This document shows, one piece after another, positions 53,152 to 62,459 of a stretch of DNA of 64,000 nucleotides; positions within the stretch are counted from its first letter, which is position 1, and each line of letters opens with the position of its first letter. Location of the stretch: positions 1-64,000 of the forward strand of contig JAKSNC010000003.1 of the NCBI GenBank assembly GCA_024400195.1. Direction: 5' to 3'. A model generated the notes under the pieces. The model was not told the origin of the DNA, searched no databases, and saw only the letters and a program-made list of their open reading frames with translations. Made by a program: the position numbers and the translations under genes. The DNA is from Bacteroidales bacterium. Lineage in GTDB: Bacteria > Bacteroidota > Bacteroidia > Bacteroidales > F082.

Positions 53152-54417
53152 TTACAGATATTCAAGCACTTTCTCCAATCTGATTCCACGCGAACCTTTT
53201 ATAAGTATGTGTTTGTCGGTAATACGATGCGTCTTCAGGAAGTCGCAGAGTTCGTTGGTGTTTTCGAAAGTCGTAAAGCGTCCTTCTGCAGCGGATGTCA
53301 TCTCTTTTCCGACAAGGAATACTTCTTTGAATCCGCATTCTTCGACAAGGGAGATTATCTTGCGGTGTTCGCTTTGCGATTCGTCTCCGAGTTCGCGCAT
53401 ATCGCCTATAATGAGCATTGGGTGTTCTTTGCGTATTTTGGCAAAGTTTCTGACAGCCGCGTCCATGCTTGTCGGATTGGCGTTATATGCGTCCATTATG
53501 AGTTCGTTATGAAGCGTTTTTATGATCTGTGAGCGGTTGTTCGTGGGTTTGTATCCCTCTATCGCGTCCTTGATGTCGGCATCGTTCACTCCGAAGAGCC
53601 TTCCCACAGCGACTGCTGTCATAACGTTTTCAAAGTTGTATTCGCCTACTAACTGTGTCTTGATTTGCAGGCCGTTTAGTGTTACGGTGAGATATGGATC
53701 CGATGTCGCCGAAGATTTTTCCTGATTATAACAAACACGTTTAATTTCATCCGAGAGTGCCATCAGCAGAGGATTGGCTCCATTGACTATTGCGGTTCCG
53801 TCGTTCTCGCGAAGGTAGTCATAAAGGGCTTTTTTTGTATTGACAACGCCCTGAAAGTCTCCGAAACCTTCGAGATGTGCTTTCCCGATATTGGTGATGA
53901 TTCCGTAGTCGGGTTCGACTATTTCGCATAGTTCCTTTATTTCTCCTGGGTGGTTGGCTCCCATTTCGACGACGGCAAGTTGTGTCTCTATCTGTATTCT
54001 GAGCAGCGTTAATGGAACGCCGAGGTGGTTGTTGAAGTTGCCTTCTGTATTTATGATGTCGAATTTCTTCTTGAGGACGGCTGAAATGAGTTCCTTAGTG
54101 GTTGTTTTGCCGTTAGTTCCTGTAATGCCGATGATGGGAGTCTTCAGCGTTTTGCGGTGAAGGTTAGCGAGTTGTTGGAGAGCTGTCAGCGTGTTTTCTA
54201 CTTTAAAGATTCTAGGATGGTTCGGTATGTCGTCTCTGTCGGCGATGACGGCCGCCGCAATGCCTTGTTCTGCCACTTTCAATGCAAAATCATTTCCATC
54301 GAAGTGTTCGCCTTTGAGTGCGGCAAAGATGCATCCATCGCTTATTGTTCGACTGTCTGTCGTCAACACGCCTTTTTTCCTGAAGATGGCGTAAAGTTGT
54401 TCAATCTGTTGTGTCAT
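53152..54417 (-). CDS. murF: UDP-N-acetylmuramoyl-tripeptide--D-alanyl-D-alanine ligase
   Basis: MurF attaches D-Ala-D-Ala to complete the peptidoglycan precursor. The 421-residue Mur ligase has TTDSRTISDGCIFAALKG at the N-terminal UDP site, the P-loop GITGTNGKTTTK, VVEMGANHPGE, and DAYNANPTSMDAA. It lies between gldJ (65 bp away, behind a terminator) and anmK (12 bp). Confidence 0.95.
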   Translation of the reverse strand: MTQQIEQLYAIFRKKGVLTTDSRTISDGCIFAALKGEHFDGNDFALKVAEQGIAAAVIADRDDIPNHPRIFKVENTLTALQQLANLHRKTLKTPIIGITGTNGKTTTKELISAVLKKKFDIINTEGNFNNHLGVPLTLLRIQIETQLAVVEMGANHPGEIKELCEIVEPDYGIITNIGKAHLEGFGDFQGVVNTKKALYDYLRENDGTAIVNGANPLLMALSDEIKRVCYNQEKSSATSDPYLTVTLNGLQIKTQLVGEYNFENVMTAVAVGRLFGVNDADIKDAIEGYKPTNNRSQIIKTLHNELIMDAYNANPTSMDAAVRNFAKIRKEHPMLIIGDMRELGDESQSEHRKIISLVEECGFKEVFLVGKEMTSAAEGRFTTFENTNELCDFLKTHRITDKHILIKGSRGIRLEKVLEYL

Positions 54418-54435
54418 TATTAATGATATTATATT

Positions 54436-54462
54436 AAAAAAGCCGCCAATTAATGACGGCTT
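54436..54462 (-). terminator. Terminator after gldJ
   Basis: On the minus strand AAGCCGTCA pairs with TGGCGGCTT and is followed by TTTTTT. It lies 21 bp past the gldJ stop, just before murF. Confidence 0.8.
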
Positions 54463-54482
54463 ATAGTTGTGTAAATGTTATT

Positions 54483-55937
54483 CTATTCGGCCAAAGCTCC
54501 GCCAACCTTATTCATGGCGCAGCGGAAACCTATTGTAGCAGATGTTTGGTCTTCATCGAGGAAGCGTCTTACAGACGGGCTGAGGAAATAAGGACCGTCG
54601 GCCCACGAGCCGCCCTTATAAACGCGAGCTTTATCAGAGATAAGCGTTGTGGCACCGTATTCGTACACCTGCTTTGTAGATTCTTTTATGTCAGTCGAAG
54701 CATCTAACCAGTTGCTCTGTATGGATGATTTGTAGTCGCCGTCGTTGTAGTTCAGATTATAGCTGTCGCGATAGTTTTTACGGGAAGCTATCTCCTCGGC
54801 GGTGGCAGGAACATACTCGATATTTCCGAGAGAGTCGATGGTTTTTCTCTTGAACTCGTTGCCTCTGTAAGGGTTGTAATCAGCGATGTCTTCGAATGAC
54901 AGCGGACGATATACGTCAAGAACCCATTCGGAAACATTACCTGCCATGTTGAAGAGTCCATAGTCATTCGGAAAATAAGACGCTACAGGTGCAGGGAAAG
55001 CGGCTCCGTCGTTAAGGCCGCCGGCCACACCCATATAGTCGCCGTTACTTCTTTTGAAGTTGGCGGAAAACACTCCATAGTAGTTCTCGTCTTGAGCTCT
55101 CATACCGTCGCTGTTCCAAGGATAAACCCTTCTGTCAGATATGAGTTCATGATTGGTGTTGCCGATAAGACCGAGTGCCGCATATTCCCATTCGGCTTCG
55201 GTGGGAAGTCTGTATTTTGGTAGGAAAATACCATCTTCCATCTTCACACCGCGTATGCCTGTGCCCTTGGGGTCAAGGTCCTTCATGCCATCAGCTACAA
55301 TACCGGTGTATTGTCCGGCCAGATACGCGTCAGTGCTGAAATTGGACTCCTTGTTCTGATCAGGATCAAACGCAAGAATGCCTGATTCAATCAGCAAGTT
55401 TTCATTGACACGGTCACTACGCCAAAGTGCATAATCGCATGCCTGAATCCAACTGACACCGACTACTGGATATTCATTAAATGACGGATGACGGAGATAC
55501 GTCTCAACCATAGGCTCATTGTACGACATAGAGTTGCGCCATACAAGAGTGTCGGGAAGAGCTCTGTTCATGACTTCCGGATAGTCAGTTCCGTATATTC
55601 TGTGAATCCAATAGAGGTATTCGAGGTAATCGAGGTTCCTCACCTCGGTCTGATCCATATAGAACGACGTTACCGTGACTTGGCGTGCAGTGTTGTTCCA
55701 ATCATAAAAGACATTGTCTTGGGTATTGCCAATGACAAATGTTCCGCCTTCTATCAATACAAGACCTGGACCAGTCTGCTGTTCGTTTGCAGACGTAACA
55801 GAGAATCCACCCATCTTGGTGTCGTTGTAGTTCCATCCAGTACTGCGAGATTTCTGCTTTCCCATCTTACACGAAGACAACATAAGACCACAGCAAACAA
55901 TGGTAATTAAAATACTGAAATTGAATGTTTTACGCAT
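54483..55937 (-). CDS. gldJ: GldJ-like gliding/T9SS lipoprotein
   Basis: The 484-residue lipoprotein has a signal peptide with lipobox LMLSSC and a formylglycine-generating-enzyme-like (sulfatase-modifying) domain: IEGGTFVIGNTQD, QTEVRNLDYLEYLYW, YPVVGVSWIQACDYALWRS, YRLPTEAEWEYAA, NMAGNVSEWVLDV, ending SATIGFRCAMN. This is the family of GldJ and GldK, needed for the type IX secretion/gliding motor. GldJ is favoured over GldK by the start and length. No other gld or por gene is in the window. Confidence 0.78.
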   Translation of the reverse strand: MRKTFNFSILITIVCCGLMLSSCKMGKQKSRSTGWNYNDTKMGGFSVTSANEQQTGPGLVLIEGGTFVIGNTQDNVFYDWNNTARQVTVTSFYMDQTEVRNLDYLEYLYWIHRIYGTDYPEVMNRALPDTLVWRNSMSYNEPMVETYLRHPSFNEYPVVGVSWIQACDYALWRSDRVNENLLIESGILAFDPDQNKESNFSTDAYLAGQYTGIVADGMKDLDPKGTGIRGVKMEDGIFLPKYRLPTEAEWEYAALGLIGNTNHELISDRRVYPWNSDGMRAQDENYYGVFSANFKRSNGDYMGVAGGLNDGAAFPAPVASYFPNDYGLFNMAGNVSEWVLDVYRPLSFEDIADYNPYRGNEFKRKTIDSLGNIEYVPATAEEIASRKNYRDSYNLNYNDGDYKSSIQSNWLDASTDIKESTKQVYEYGATTLISDKARVYKGGSWADGPYFLSPSVRRFLDEDQTSATIGFRCAMNKVGGALAE

Positions 55938-56120
55938 TGCGATTGTTTTTAAATTATTTGAAGAACTTCTTTTTTCTAAAAATATTGTGCGATACTATAA
56001 ATCGCGGCTGCAATTTTACGAAAAAAAATAAAACAAAATGAAAGGAAATAAAAAAATACTTAACAGATATGATGACATTGCCCGTTTGCTGACAATAAAC
56101 AGCCGTGTGTTTATTTTTGT

Positions 56121-56128
56121 TAACTTTG
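56121..56128 (+). promoter_or_regulatory. -7 box of the PHP-domain gene
   Basis: TAACTTTG lies 16 bp before the ATG at 56145. Confidence 0.65.
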
Positions 56129-56144
56129 CGCCAAAAATCACCTT

Positions 56145-57317
56145 ATGAAAAAAGCCTTCAAGATTTTACTCCGCGTAGCGATATTGGTCGTTTTTGCCGT
56201 GTTGGCGTTTAGTTTGTTCATTCCTGTTTATGATTTTGACGAACCTGTCGCTTTTCACGGCGACGTGCTTGTGAATCCATATCAGGATGTAGATTGCGGA
56301 CATTGGCATAAAGCCAATTTTCATGCTCATACAAAACGTTACGGAGGCTTTACCAATGGTCGTGACAGTGCGCCCGTTATAGACAGCGTCTATAACTTCT
56401 TTGGTTTCTCATACGCCGGCGTCTCCGATTATATGAATGTAAACCAGTCGTTTAGCAATAAGGAGAATTTTATCCCTTCGTACGAACACGGCTGGGGGAT
56501 TTTTAAAATACACCAACTCTGTCTCGGGGCGCACGACGTGAGGTTTATCGACTATCCGTTTTGGCAGACTCTCAGCATGAAACAGCACACCTTAAATAAA
56601 CTGGGGGAGACGTCTGTCCTCGCAATACCGGCGCATCCCGACTTCGTTGACGGCGGCTACAGCCCGAGCGACTTCAAATACCTAAGCAACTACCGACTTA
56701 TGGAAGTCGTCAACGGATATTGTGTTTCCGAAGCTCACTGGGATTCCGCCCTCTCAAATGGTCATCTCGTTTACATAATCGGCGATGATGATACTCATGA
56801 CGTCCTTCGATCAACTGACGTTGCCAACTGCTTCACCATCGTCAACGCAGAACGCCTTGATTCCGAGTCGATTATTGATGCACTCGTTGCCGGTCAGACC
56901 TACGCCGTTGATTTTCGCCTGAGAAAAGGCGAGACACTCGATGAAAAGAAGGCCGACATGGATACAACGCTGCCTTGGCTTGTGAAAGCGAGACTGTCGG
57001 GCGACACGTTTTCCGTAGTTATGTCGCGCAAGGCGAAGACGATTCAGTTTATCGGACAAAACGGACGTGTTCTTGCTACCGCCGAAAAAACGAACTCAGC
57101 AAGTTATGTCGTTAAAGATTCTGATACATATATAAGGACGGTGTGCAACTATCCGGACCACACTGATGTCTATCTTAATCCGGTTACAAGACAGACATCG
57201 GAGAACGTGCCGATTCAACGTCTTGACCATATAAATTATTGGAAGACAGCAATCCTCTGGAGCGCCTATGTGATTGTTATCGTGGTTTGTGTGTGCTTTT
57301 TGAGGAAGAGACGATAA
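56145..57317 (+). CDS. Membrane-anchored PHP-domain hydrolase
   Basis: The 390-residue protein has an N-terminal membrane helix (ILLRVAILVVFAVLAFSLFIPV), a PHP-type metal-hydrolase domain with NFHAHTKRYGG (HxH), AIPAHPDFVDGG and IGDDDTHDV, and a C-terminal membrane helix (TAILWSAYVIVIVVCVCFL) with a basic tail. The catalytic part is therefore likely periplasmic. Substrate is unknown; PHP proteins hydrolyse phosphoesters. It converges on yggS. Confidence 0.8.
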   Translation: MKKAFKILLRVAILVVFAVLAFSLFIPVYDFDEPVAFHGDVLVNPYQDVDCGHWHKANFHAHTKRYGGFTNGRDSAPVIDSVYNFFGFSYAGVSDYMNVNQSFSNKENFIPSYEHGWGIFKIHQLCLGAHDVRFIDYPFWQTLSMKQHTLNKLGETSVLAIPAHPDFVDGGYSPSDFKYLSNYRLMEVVNGYCVSEAHWDSALSNGHLVYIIGDDDTHDVLRSTDVANCFTIVNAERLDSESIIDALVAGQTYAVDFRLRKGETLDEKKADMDTTLPWLVKARLSGDTFSVVMSRKAKTIQFIGQNGRVLATAEKTNSASYVVKDSDTYIRTVCNYPDHTDVYLNPVTRQTSENVPIQRLDHINYWKTAILWSAYVIVIVVCVCFLRKRR

Positions 57318-57321
57318 GCGT

Positions 57322-58008
57322 TTAATCGTTCACTTCCGCGTAGATTCTCTTTCCGAATATTTTGCTTCCGACGCGAACCATCGTGGCACCTTCTTTAACT
57401 GCTATCGGATAGTCTTCCGACATGCCCATTGATATTTCCTTGAAAAACGTACTGCCTGCGAAATGTTTGTCTTTCAGTGTGTTGAAAATATTGCGCAGTT
57501 CTCTGAATTCGTTTCTAACGAGGGCTTCGTCATCGGTGTTCGTCGCCATTCCCATCACGCCGCAGATGCGTATGTGTGTGAGAGACTTGTATTCGTCAGA
57601 AGTTAAGATGTCTTCCGCTTCGTTGAGGGCTAATCCGAACTTTGTTTCTTCTTTGGCGATATGAAACTGAAGGAGGCAGTCGATAATGCGTCCGTTTTTT
57701 GCCGCTTCCTTATCAACGGCCTGTAACACGTTCAGACTGTCGATGGAGTGAATCAGCGAAACGAATGGCGCGATGTATTTTATCTTGTTCGTCTGAAGAT
57801 GCCCGATGAAGTGCCATTCTATGTCTTTGGGTAAAACAGCATATTTGTCGCGCATCTCGAGGGCTTTGTTCTCACCAAAGACGCGTTGTCCGGCGTTGTA
57901 TGCTTCCTCAATGTCGGAAACAGGCTTCGTCTTCGACACGGCGATAAGTCTGACTTCTGCCGGAATAGTCTGTCTTACAACAGATAAATTTTCCTTAATC
58001 ATATTCAA
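57322..58008 (-). CDS. YggS-family PLP homeostasis protein
   Basis: The 228-residue protein (YggS/PROSC/PLPBP) has the PLP lysine in LIAVSKTKPVSDIEEAY, FGENKALEM, WHFIGHLQTNKIKYI, and MGMSEDYPIAVKEGATMVRVG. It keeps free PLP in balance rather than catalysing a reaction. Promoter TAACTTTG is at 58029-58036. Confidence 0.95.
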   Translation of the reverse strand: MNMIKENLSVVRQTIPAEVRLIAVSKTKPVSDIEEAYNAGQRVFGENKALEMRDKYAVLPKDIEWHFIGHLQTNKIKYIAPFVSLIHSIDSLNVLQAVDKEAAKNGRIIDCLLQFHIAKEETKFGLALNEAEDILTSDEYKSLTHIRICGVMGMATNTDDEALVRNEFRELRNIFNTLKDKHFAGSTFFKEISMGMSEDYPIAVKEGATMVRVGSKIFGKRIYAEVND

Positions 58009-58028
58009 TAGCTTGTTTTTACGGTGCG

Positions 58029-58036
58029 CAAAGTTA
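58029..58036 (-). promoter_or_regulatory. -7 box of yggS
   Basis: The minus strand reads TAACTTTG, 20 bp before the ATG. Confidence 0.65.
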
Positions 58037-58072
58037 TGAAATAATGATGATTCTGTATCGACTTTTTTTTTC

Positions 58073-58080
58073 TAACTTTG
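58073..58080 (+). promoter_or_regulatory. -7 box of the sulfatase gene
   Basis: TAACTTTG overlaps the upstream TTG at 58078, so the real start is the ATG at 58099. Confidence 0.65.
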
Positions 58081-58098
58081 CGGAAATTATTTTCGAAA

Positions 58099-59964
58099 AT
58101 GAAACGTATATTTTTTACAATTTTGAAGACGATGCTGTTTTTGATGATACTCTTTGCATCGTTGAGAATCTTTTTCCTGATATATTATTGGGATATTGTC
58201 GTCGTTGACAATATCCGCCTTGACGACATCGTGAAGATTTTCTGGCATGCGCTGCCTCTCGACTTTTCCACGACATTCTACCTGACGGCAATACCGTGCG
58301 TATCGATGTTTATTGTGTCGTTTTTTAATCAGGAATCGGTGTTTAAGTATCTCAGATGGTACTATTTCGTCATAATAGCAGCATACGTCTTGATGGTGAT
58401 GGGCGAGGCCGGTATTTACGGAGAATGGCGTACCAAGCTGACTTTCAAAGCTGTCGCCTATCTTGAACATCCTTCCGAAGTCGTCAATACTGCTACCACG
58501 TCGCAACTTGTGACCCTTATTTCAATGTGGGCTTGCTTCACACTTCTTTTCAGTTGGTGGTATGTGCGTTGGATTGAGCCGACATACGAGAAAAACAGGC
58601 ATCCCATCAACAGATGGTGGTTTCCGGCAACACTCGTCGTTGTTGGCGGGCTCTATTTTATGGGATTCCGCGGCGGTGTCAACGACATCCCGATTTCAAC
58701 TTCGTCGGCATATTGGAGCAAACACTATTTCGTGAACAGCGTCACCGTCAATACTGGCTATAATTTGTTTGAAAATACTCTTAATACATTGAAATTCAAG
58801 ACAAGAACTGATTTTCATTATATTGATTATGAGGAGGCCGAGATGCGCGCCGACTATCTCAACACACCCGATTGTGATTCGACAGTTAGGATTTTCAAAA
58901 CAAGAAGACCGAACATTGTCCTCGTCCTTTTGGAAAGTTGGAATGCTGATTTCATAGAGGCACTCGGAGGCGAACCCGGCATCGCGCCGACATTTGACTC
59001 ACTCGCCCGTGACGGCTATCTTGTAACTAATTTCTATGCGACGGGCAATAGGTCGCAGCAGGCCATGGCTTCGGTGTTCGGCGGATTTCCTGCCGTGCCT
59101 GTGACGACGCTCACAAACCATCCGGAGAAATATTACGCCATACCGTCTCTCGTGAAGAAGATGGATTCAGTGGGATACTACACGAGTTTCTATTTCGGAG
59201 GCCGCCTGAACTACGGAAACATATTGTCGTACCTGCGTTACAACGAGTTCGACCTCATTGTGGAAGGCGACGACATTAACGAGCCTTTCATACGCGGCAA
59301 CCTCGGCATTCATGATACGGAACTGCTTCCGTGGTTCGCCAAACAACTGGCGAATCAGCCGGAACCATTCTTTGCAACGGCTTTCACGCTGAGTTCGCAT
59401 TCGCCCTACGATTATCCGAAGATTTTTGAAGAGATAACATGGCCGAAGATAGAGAAGACTTTTGTGAACTCGGGACATTATACGGATTATTCGCTGAAAC
59501 TCCTTATGGACGTGGCGAGACAGCAGCCTTGGTACGATAACACTATTTTTGTCTTCATGGCCGACCATAGCCATCCGTCGTACCGTAACGACCCGTCGTT
59601 CAGCTTCAATTATCACCATATCCCGTTCCTTATTTACGGCGAGCCGCTTGTTGACAGCCTGAAAGGGAAGACTTTCGATAAAATCTGCGATAACGTCGAT
59701 TTTCCTGCCACATTGCTTGCACAGTTGGGACTTAGCCATGATGAGTTTTATTGGAGCCGCGACATCTTCAACAAGTGCTTCAGGCCGTTTGCCTTCTATG
59801 AACAGATTGACGGCTTCGGATGGAAGACTCCGAACGGAGAGTTTGTCTATTCCAACAACGAAGGATTCGTCGTCAAAGACATTGAGGAACAATATTCCGA
59901 CAGTATTGTCAGAGACGGCAAATCGTATATGCAGCATCATTACGATTTGTTCAGTAGATATTGA
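58099..59964 (+). CDS. LTA-synthase-like sulfatase-family membrane enzyme
   Basis: The 621-residue protein has five N-terminal membrane helices and a large periplasmic alkaline-phosphatase/sulfatase domain: IVLVLLESWNADF (metal Glu), YATGNRSQQAMASVFGGFP (nucleophile region, with Ser where many have Thr), AFTLSSHSPYDYP, and FVFMADHSHPS. In Gram-positives this family makes lipoteichoic acid; in Bacteroidota it probably transfers phosphoglycerol or phosphoethanolamine to an envelope glycan or lipid. Start is ATG 58099, after the promoter. Confidence 0.88.
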   Translation: MKRIFFTILKTMLFLMILFASLRIFFLIYYWDIVVVDNIRLDDIVKIFWHALPLDFSTTFYLTAIPCVSMFIVSFFNQESVFKYLRWYYFVIIAAYVLMVMGEAGIYGEWRTKLTFKAVAYLEHPSEVVNTATTSQLVTLISMWACFTLLFSWWYVRWIEPTYEKNRHPINRWWFPATLVVVGGLYFMGFRGGVNDIPISTSSAYWSKHYFVNSVTVNTGYNLFENTLNTLKFKTRTDFHYIDYEEAEMRADYLNTPDCDSTVRIFKTRRPNIVLVLLESWNADFIEALGGEPGIAPTFDSLARDGYLVTNFYATGNRSQQAMASVFGGFPAVPVTTLTNHPEKYYAIPSLVKKMDSVGYYTSFYFGGRLNYGNILSYLRYNEFDLIVEGDDINEPFIRGNLGIHDTELLPWFAKQLANQPEPFFATAFTLSSHSPYDYPKIFEEITWPKIEKTFVNSGHYTDYSLKLLMDVARQQPWYDNTIFVFMADHSHPSYRNDPSFSFNYHHIPFLIYGEPLVDSLKGKTFDKICDNVDFPATLLAQLGLSHDEFYWSRDIFNKCFRPFAFYEQIDGFGWKTPNGEFVYSNNEGFVVKDIEEQYSDSIVRDGKSYMQHHYDLFSRY

Positions 59965-60049
59965 TTTCTGTTTCTTTCGGGAAAGAAAATCAGCAGATTT
60001 TTGTCTTGTTTTTTTAGAATAGTTCTCAAAAAAAAGTTTGTTGTCCTCA

Positions 60050-60082
60050 TTCTAAATTCTATCTTCTAACTTCTAACTTCTT
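60050..60082 (+). repeat. Heptamer tandem repeat, (TTCTAAC)n, third locus
   Basis: TTCTAAA, TTCTATC, TTCTAAC and TTCTAAC units follow one another between the sulfatase and ffh. The same heptamer occurs at 26822-26847 and 37066-37098. Confidence 0.75.
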
Positions 60083-60093
60083 GATTTTTTTCG

Positions 60094-60101
60094 TACCTTT
60101 G
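60094..60101 (+). promoter_or_regulatory. -7 box of ffh
   Basis: TACCTTTG lies 89 bp before the ffh ATG, leaving a leader of about 80 nt. Confidence 0.55.
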
Positions 60102-60190
60102 CCGCGTCATTGCCGCAGTTCGATAAAGTCGTGAAATTCAACTGTCGGTGTTTGATTTTTGCGTAAGTTTGTGGTTTAAACGAAAGTCGT

Positions 60191-61522
60191 ATGTTTGAAG
60201 GTTTAAGTGAAAAATTAGAACGTTCTTTCAAGGTCCTGAAAGGTCAGGGTTATATCACCGAGATTAATGTGGCTGAGACTTTGAAGGAAGTCCGCAAGGC
60301 TCTCATCGATGCTGATGTGAGCTATAAGATTGCCAAAGACCTCACCAACTCCATCAAGGAGAAGGCGATGGGGCAGAAGATACTGACGGCGGTGTCGCCC
60401 GGGCAGATGATGATAAAAATCGTCCACGACGAACTCGTTGATTTGATGGGTGTCGATCATGCCGACATCAACCTGAAGGGCAATCCGGCAGTAATCCTCA
60501 TCGCCGGTCTTCAAGGTTCCGGTAAGACGACCTTTTCTGCCAAACTTGCCAATTATCTGAAAAGCAAAAGGGGGAAATCGGTTCTTCTCGTCGCCGGTGA
60601 CGTCTATCGTCCCGCAGCCATCGATCAGTTAAAGGTTCTTGGTGAGCAGGTAAACGTAGAGGTCTATGCGGAGACGGAATGCAAAGATCCTGTCAGAATA
60701 GCTAAAAACGCCATCGAAACGGCGAAGGGCAAAAACATCAGCGTCGTCATAATTGATACCGCCGGACGTCTCGCCATCGACGAACAGATGATGACCGAGA
60801 TTGCTGCCGTGAAAGAAGCCGTGAAGCCTCAGGAGACTCTCTTCGTTGTCGATTCGATGACGGGTCAGGACGCGGTGAACACAGCGAAGGCCTTCAACGA
60901 CCGCCTCGACTACGACGGCGTAGTCCTTACCAAACTCGACGGAGATACACGCGGCGGCGCTGCCATAACAATTCGCTCCGTTGTTGACAAACCCGTTAAA
61001 TTCGTGGGTCTCGGCGAGAAAATGGACGCTCTTGACGTGTTTTATCCGCGACGCATGGCCGACAGAATCCTCGGAATGGGCGATATCGTCTCCTTCGTCG
61101 AAAAGGCACAGGAACAATTCGATGAGAAACAGGCCGCCGAGTTAAAGAGAAAACTTGCAAAGAATGAGTTCAATTTCAACGACTTCCTGAAACAGATTCA
61201 GCAGATAAAGAAAATGGGCAGCCTGAAAGACATCGCCGGAATGATTCCGGGAATGAACAAAATCGCCGACAAGGAGATTGACGACGATGCCTTCAAGAGC
61301 ATCGAGGCCATCATCGGCTCAATGACTCCGGCTGAACGCGAGAACCCTAAGATTCTGAACGGAAGCAGACGACTGAGAATCGCAAAAGGTTCCGGAACTT
61401 CCATCGTCGAAGTCAACAGACTCCTGAAACAGTTTGAAGAGACATCAAAGATGATGCGTATGATGACGACCGGCGGCCCGAAGAAAATGATGCAGATGAT
61501 GTCGCAGATGAGAAGAAGATAA
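60191..61522 (+). CDS. ffh: Signal recognition particle protein Ffh
   Basis: Ffh is the GTPase that binds signal sequences of membrane proteins and, with 4.5S RNA, targets them to FtsY. The 443-residue protein has the N domain (VAETLKEVRKALIDADVSYK), the G domain with GLQGSGKTTFSAKLA, DTAGRLAID and TKLDGDTRGG, and the Met-rich M domain ending MMQMMSQMRRR. It precedes folD by 27 bp. Confidence 0.96.
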   Translation: MFEGLSEKLERSFKVLKGQGYITEINVAETLKEVRKALIDADVSYKIAKDLTNSIKEKAMGQKILTAVSPGQMMIKIVHDELVDLMGVDHADINLKGNPAVILIAGLQGSGKTTFSAKLANYLKSKRGKSVLLVAGDVYRPAAIDQLKVLGEQVNVEVYAETECKDPVRIAKNAIETAKGKNISVVIIDTAGRLAIDEQMMTEIAAVKEAVKPQETLFVVDSMTGQDAVNTAKAFNDRLDYDGVVLTKLDGDTRGGAAITIRSVVDKPVKFVGLGEKMDALDVFYPRRMADRILGMGDIVSFVEKAQEQFDEKQAAELKRKLAKNEFNFNDFLKQIQQIKKMGSLKDIAGMIPGMNKIADKEIDDDAFKSIEAIIGSMTPAERENPKILNGSRRLRIAKGSGTSIVEVNRLLKQFEETSKMMRMMTTGGPKKMMQMMSQMRRR

Positions 61523-61549
61523 TAAAAAGAAACAGAAATATTTTTCAAG

Positions 61550-62434
61550 ATGAATATTCAGGATAAAATAATCGACGGCAAAAAGATTGCCGAAGACATG
61601 AAAAAAGAAATCGCCGCTGAGGTAGCCGATATGGTTGATCACGGCAAACCCGCACCGCATCTCGCAGCTCTCCTCGTCGGAGATGACGGCGCTTCCAAGA
61701 CATACGTGGCAAACAAAGAGAAATCGTGCCAGCTCGTCGGAATGACTTCATCGGTATATAGACTGCCTGACACGGCTTCTGAAAAAGAAATCCTCGACAT
61801 TATTCACTTCCTCAACGACGACCCGGACGTTGACGGCTATATCGTTCAGCTGCCTCTGCCTAAGCATGTCGATGAGAAAAAGGTTATTCGCGCCATAAAT
61901 CCCGATAAGGACGTTGACGGTTTCACTCCGCACAGCATTGGTCTGATGCAGCTCGGCGAACCTTGCTTCCTCCCGGCGACTCCGCTTGGCGTGATGGAAC
62001 TCCTCAAACGTAGCGGCGTCGATACAGAAGGTAAACACGTCGTCGTTGTCGGACGCTCAAATATCGTCGGAACGCCCGTGAGTGTGCTTCTTTCGAGAAA
62101 GATGAAAAATGCCAACGCCACCGTGACGATATGCCACAGCAAGACTCCCAATATAGCCGATTTCACACGTCAGGCTGATATTCTTGTCGTCGCGATAGGC
62201 TCGCCGCTCTTTATCAAGGCCGATATGGTCAAAGACGGCGCGGTAGTTATTGATGTCGGCGTGCACCGTATCCCCGATAACAGCGAAAAAGGCTATCATC
62301 TCGTCGGTGATGTCGATTTCGACAGCGTTGTCGGTAAAGTCTCGCGTATCACGCCTGTCCCGGGTGGATGTGGTCCGATGACTATCGTCTCGCTTCTGCA
62401 TAACACGCTGCTCGCCGCCAAAAACCGCAGATAA
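61550..62434 (+). CDS. folD: Bifunctional methylenetetrahydrofolate dehydrogenase/cyclohydrolase
   Basis: FolD interconverts 5,10-methylene- and 10-formyl-tetrahydrofolate. The 294-residue protein has SKTYVANKEKSC with the catalytic Lys, VQLPLPKHVDEKKV, VVGRSNIVGTPVSVLLSRK and PVPGGCGPMTIVSLLHNT. It shares one-carbon metabolism with fmt and gcvP in the window, which are in other operons. Confidence 0.96.
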   Translation: MNIQDKIIDGKKIAEDMKKEIAAEVADMVDHGKPAPHLAALLVGDDGASKTYVANKEKSCQLVGMTSSVYRLPDTASEKEILDIIHFLNDDPDVDGYIVQLPLPKHVDEKKVIRAINPDKDVDGFTPHSIGLMQLGEPCFLPATPLGVMELLKRSGVDTEGKHVVVVGRSNIVGTPVSVLLSRKMKNANATVTICHSKTPNIADFTRQADILVVAIGSPLFIKADMVKDGAVVIDVGVHRIPDNSEKGYHLVGDVDFDSVVGKVSRITPVPGGCGPMTIVSLLHNTLLAAKNRR

Positions 62435-62459
62435 CACAGTTTTTTTGGTCGTGAACGTC

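Noticed and set aside
58078..58098. Upstream TTG start of the sulfatase gene
   Set aside because: It overlaps the TAACTTTG box; ATG 58099 begins the signal/membrane segment.
60102..60190. Possible 4.5S RNA in the ffh leader
   Set aside because: I see no extended hairpin with the conserved SRP loop; it reads as a simple leader.
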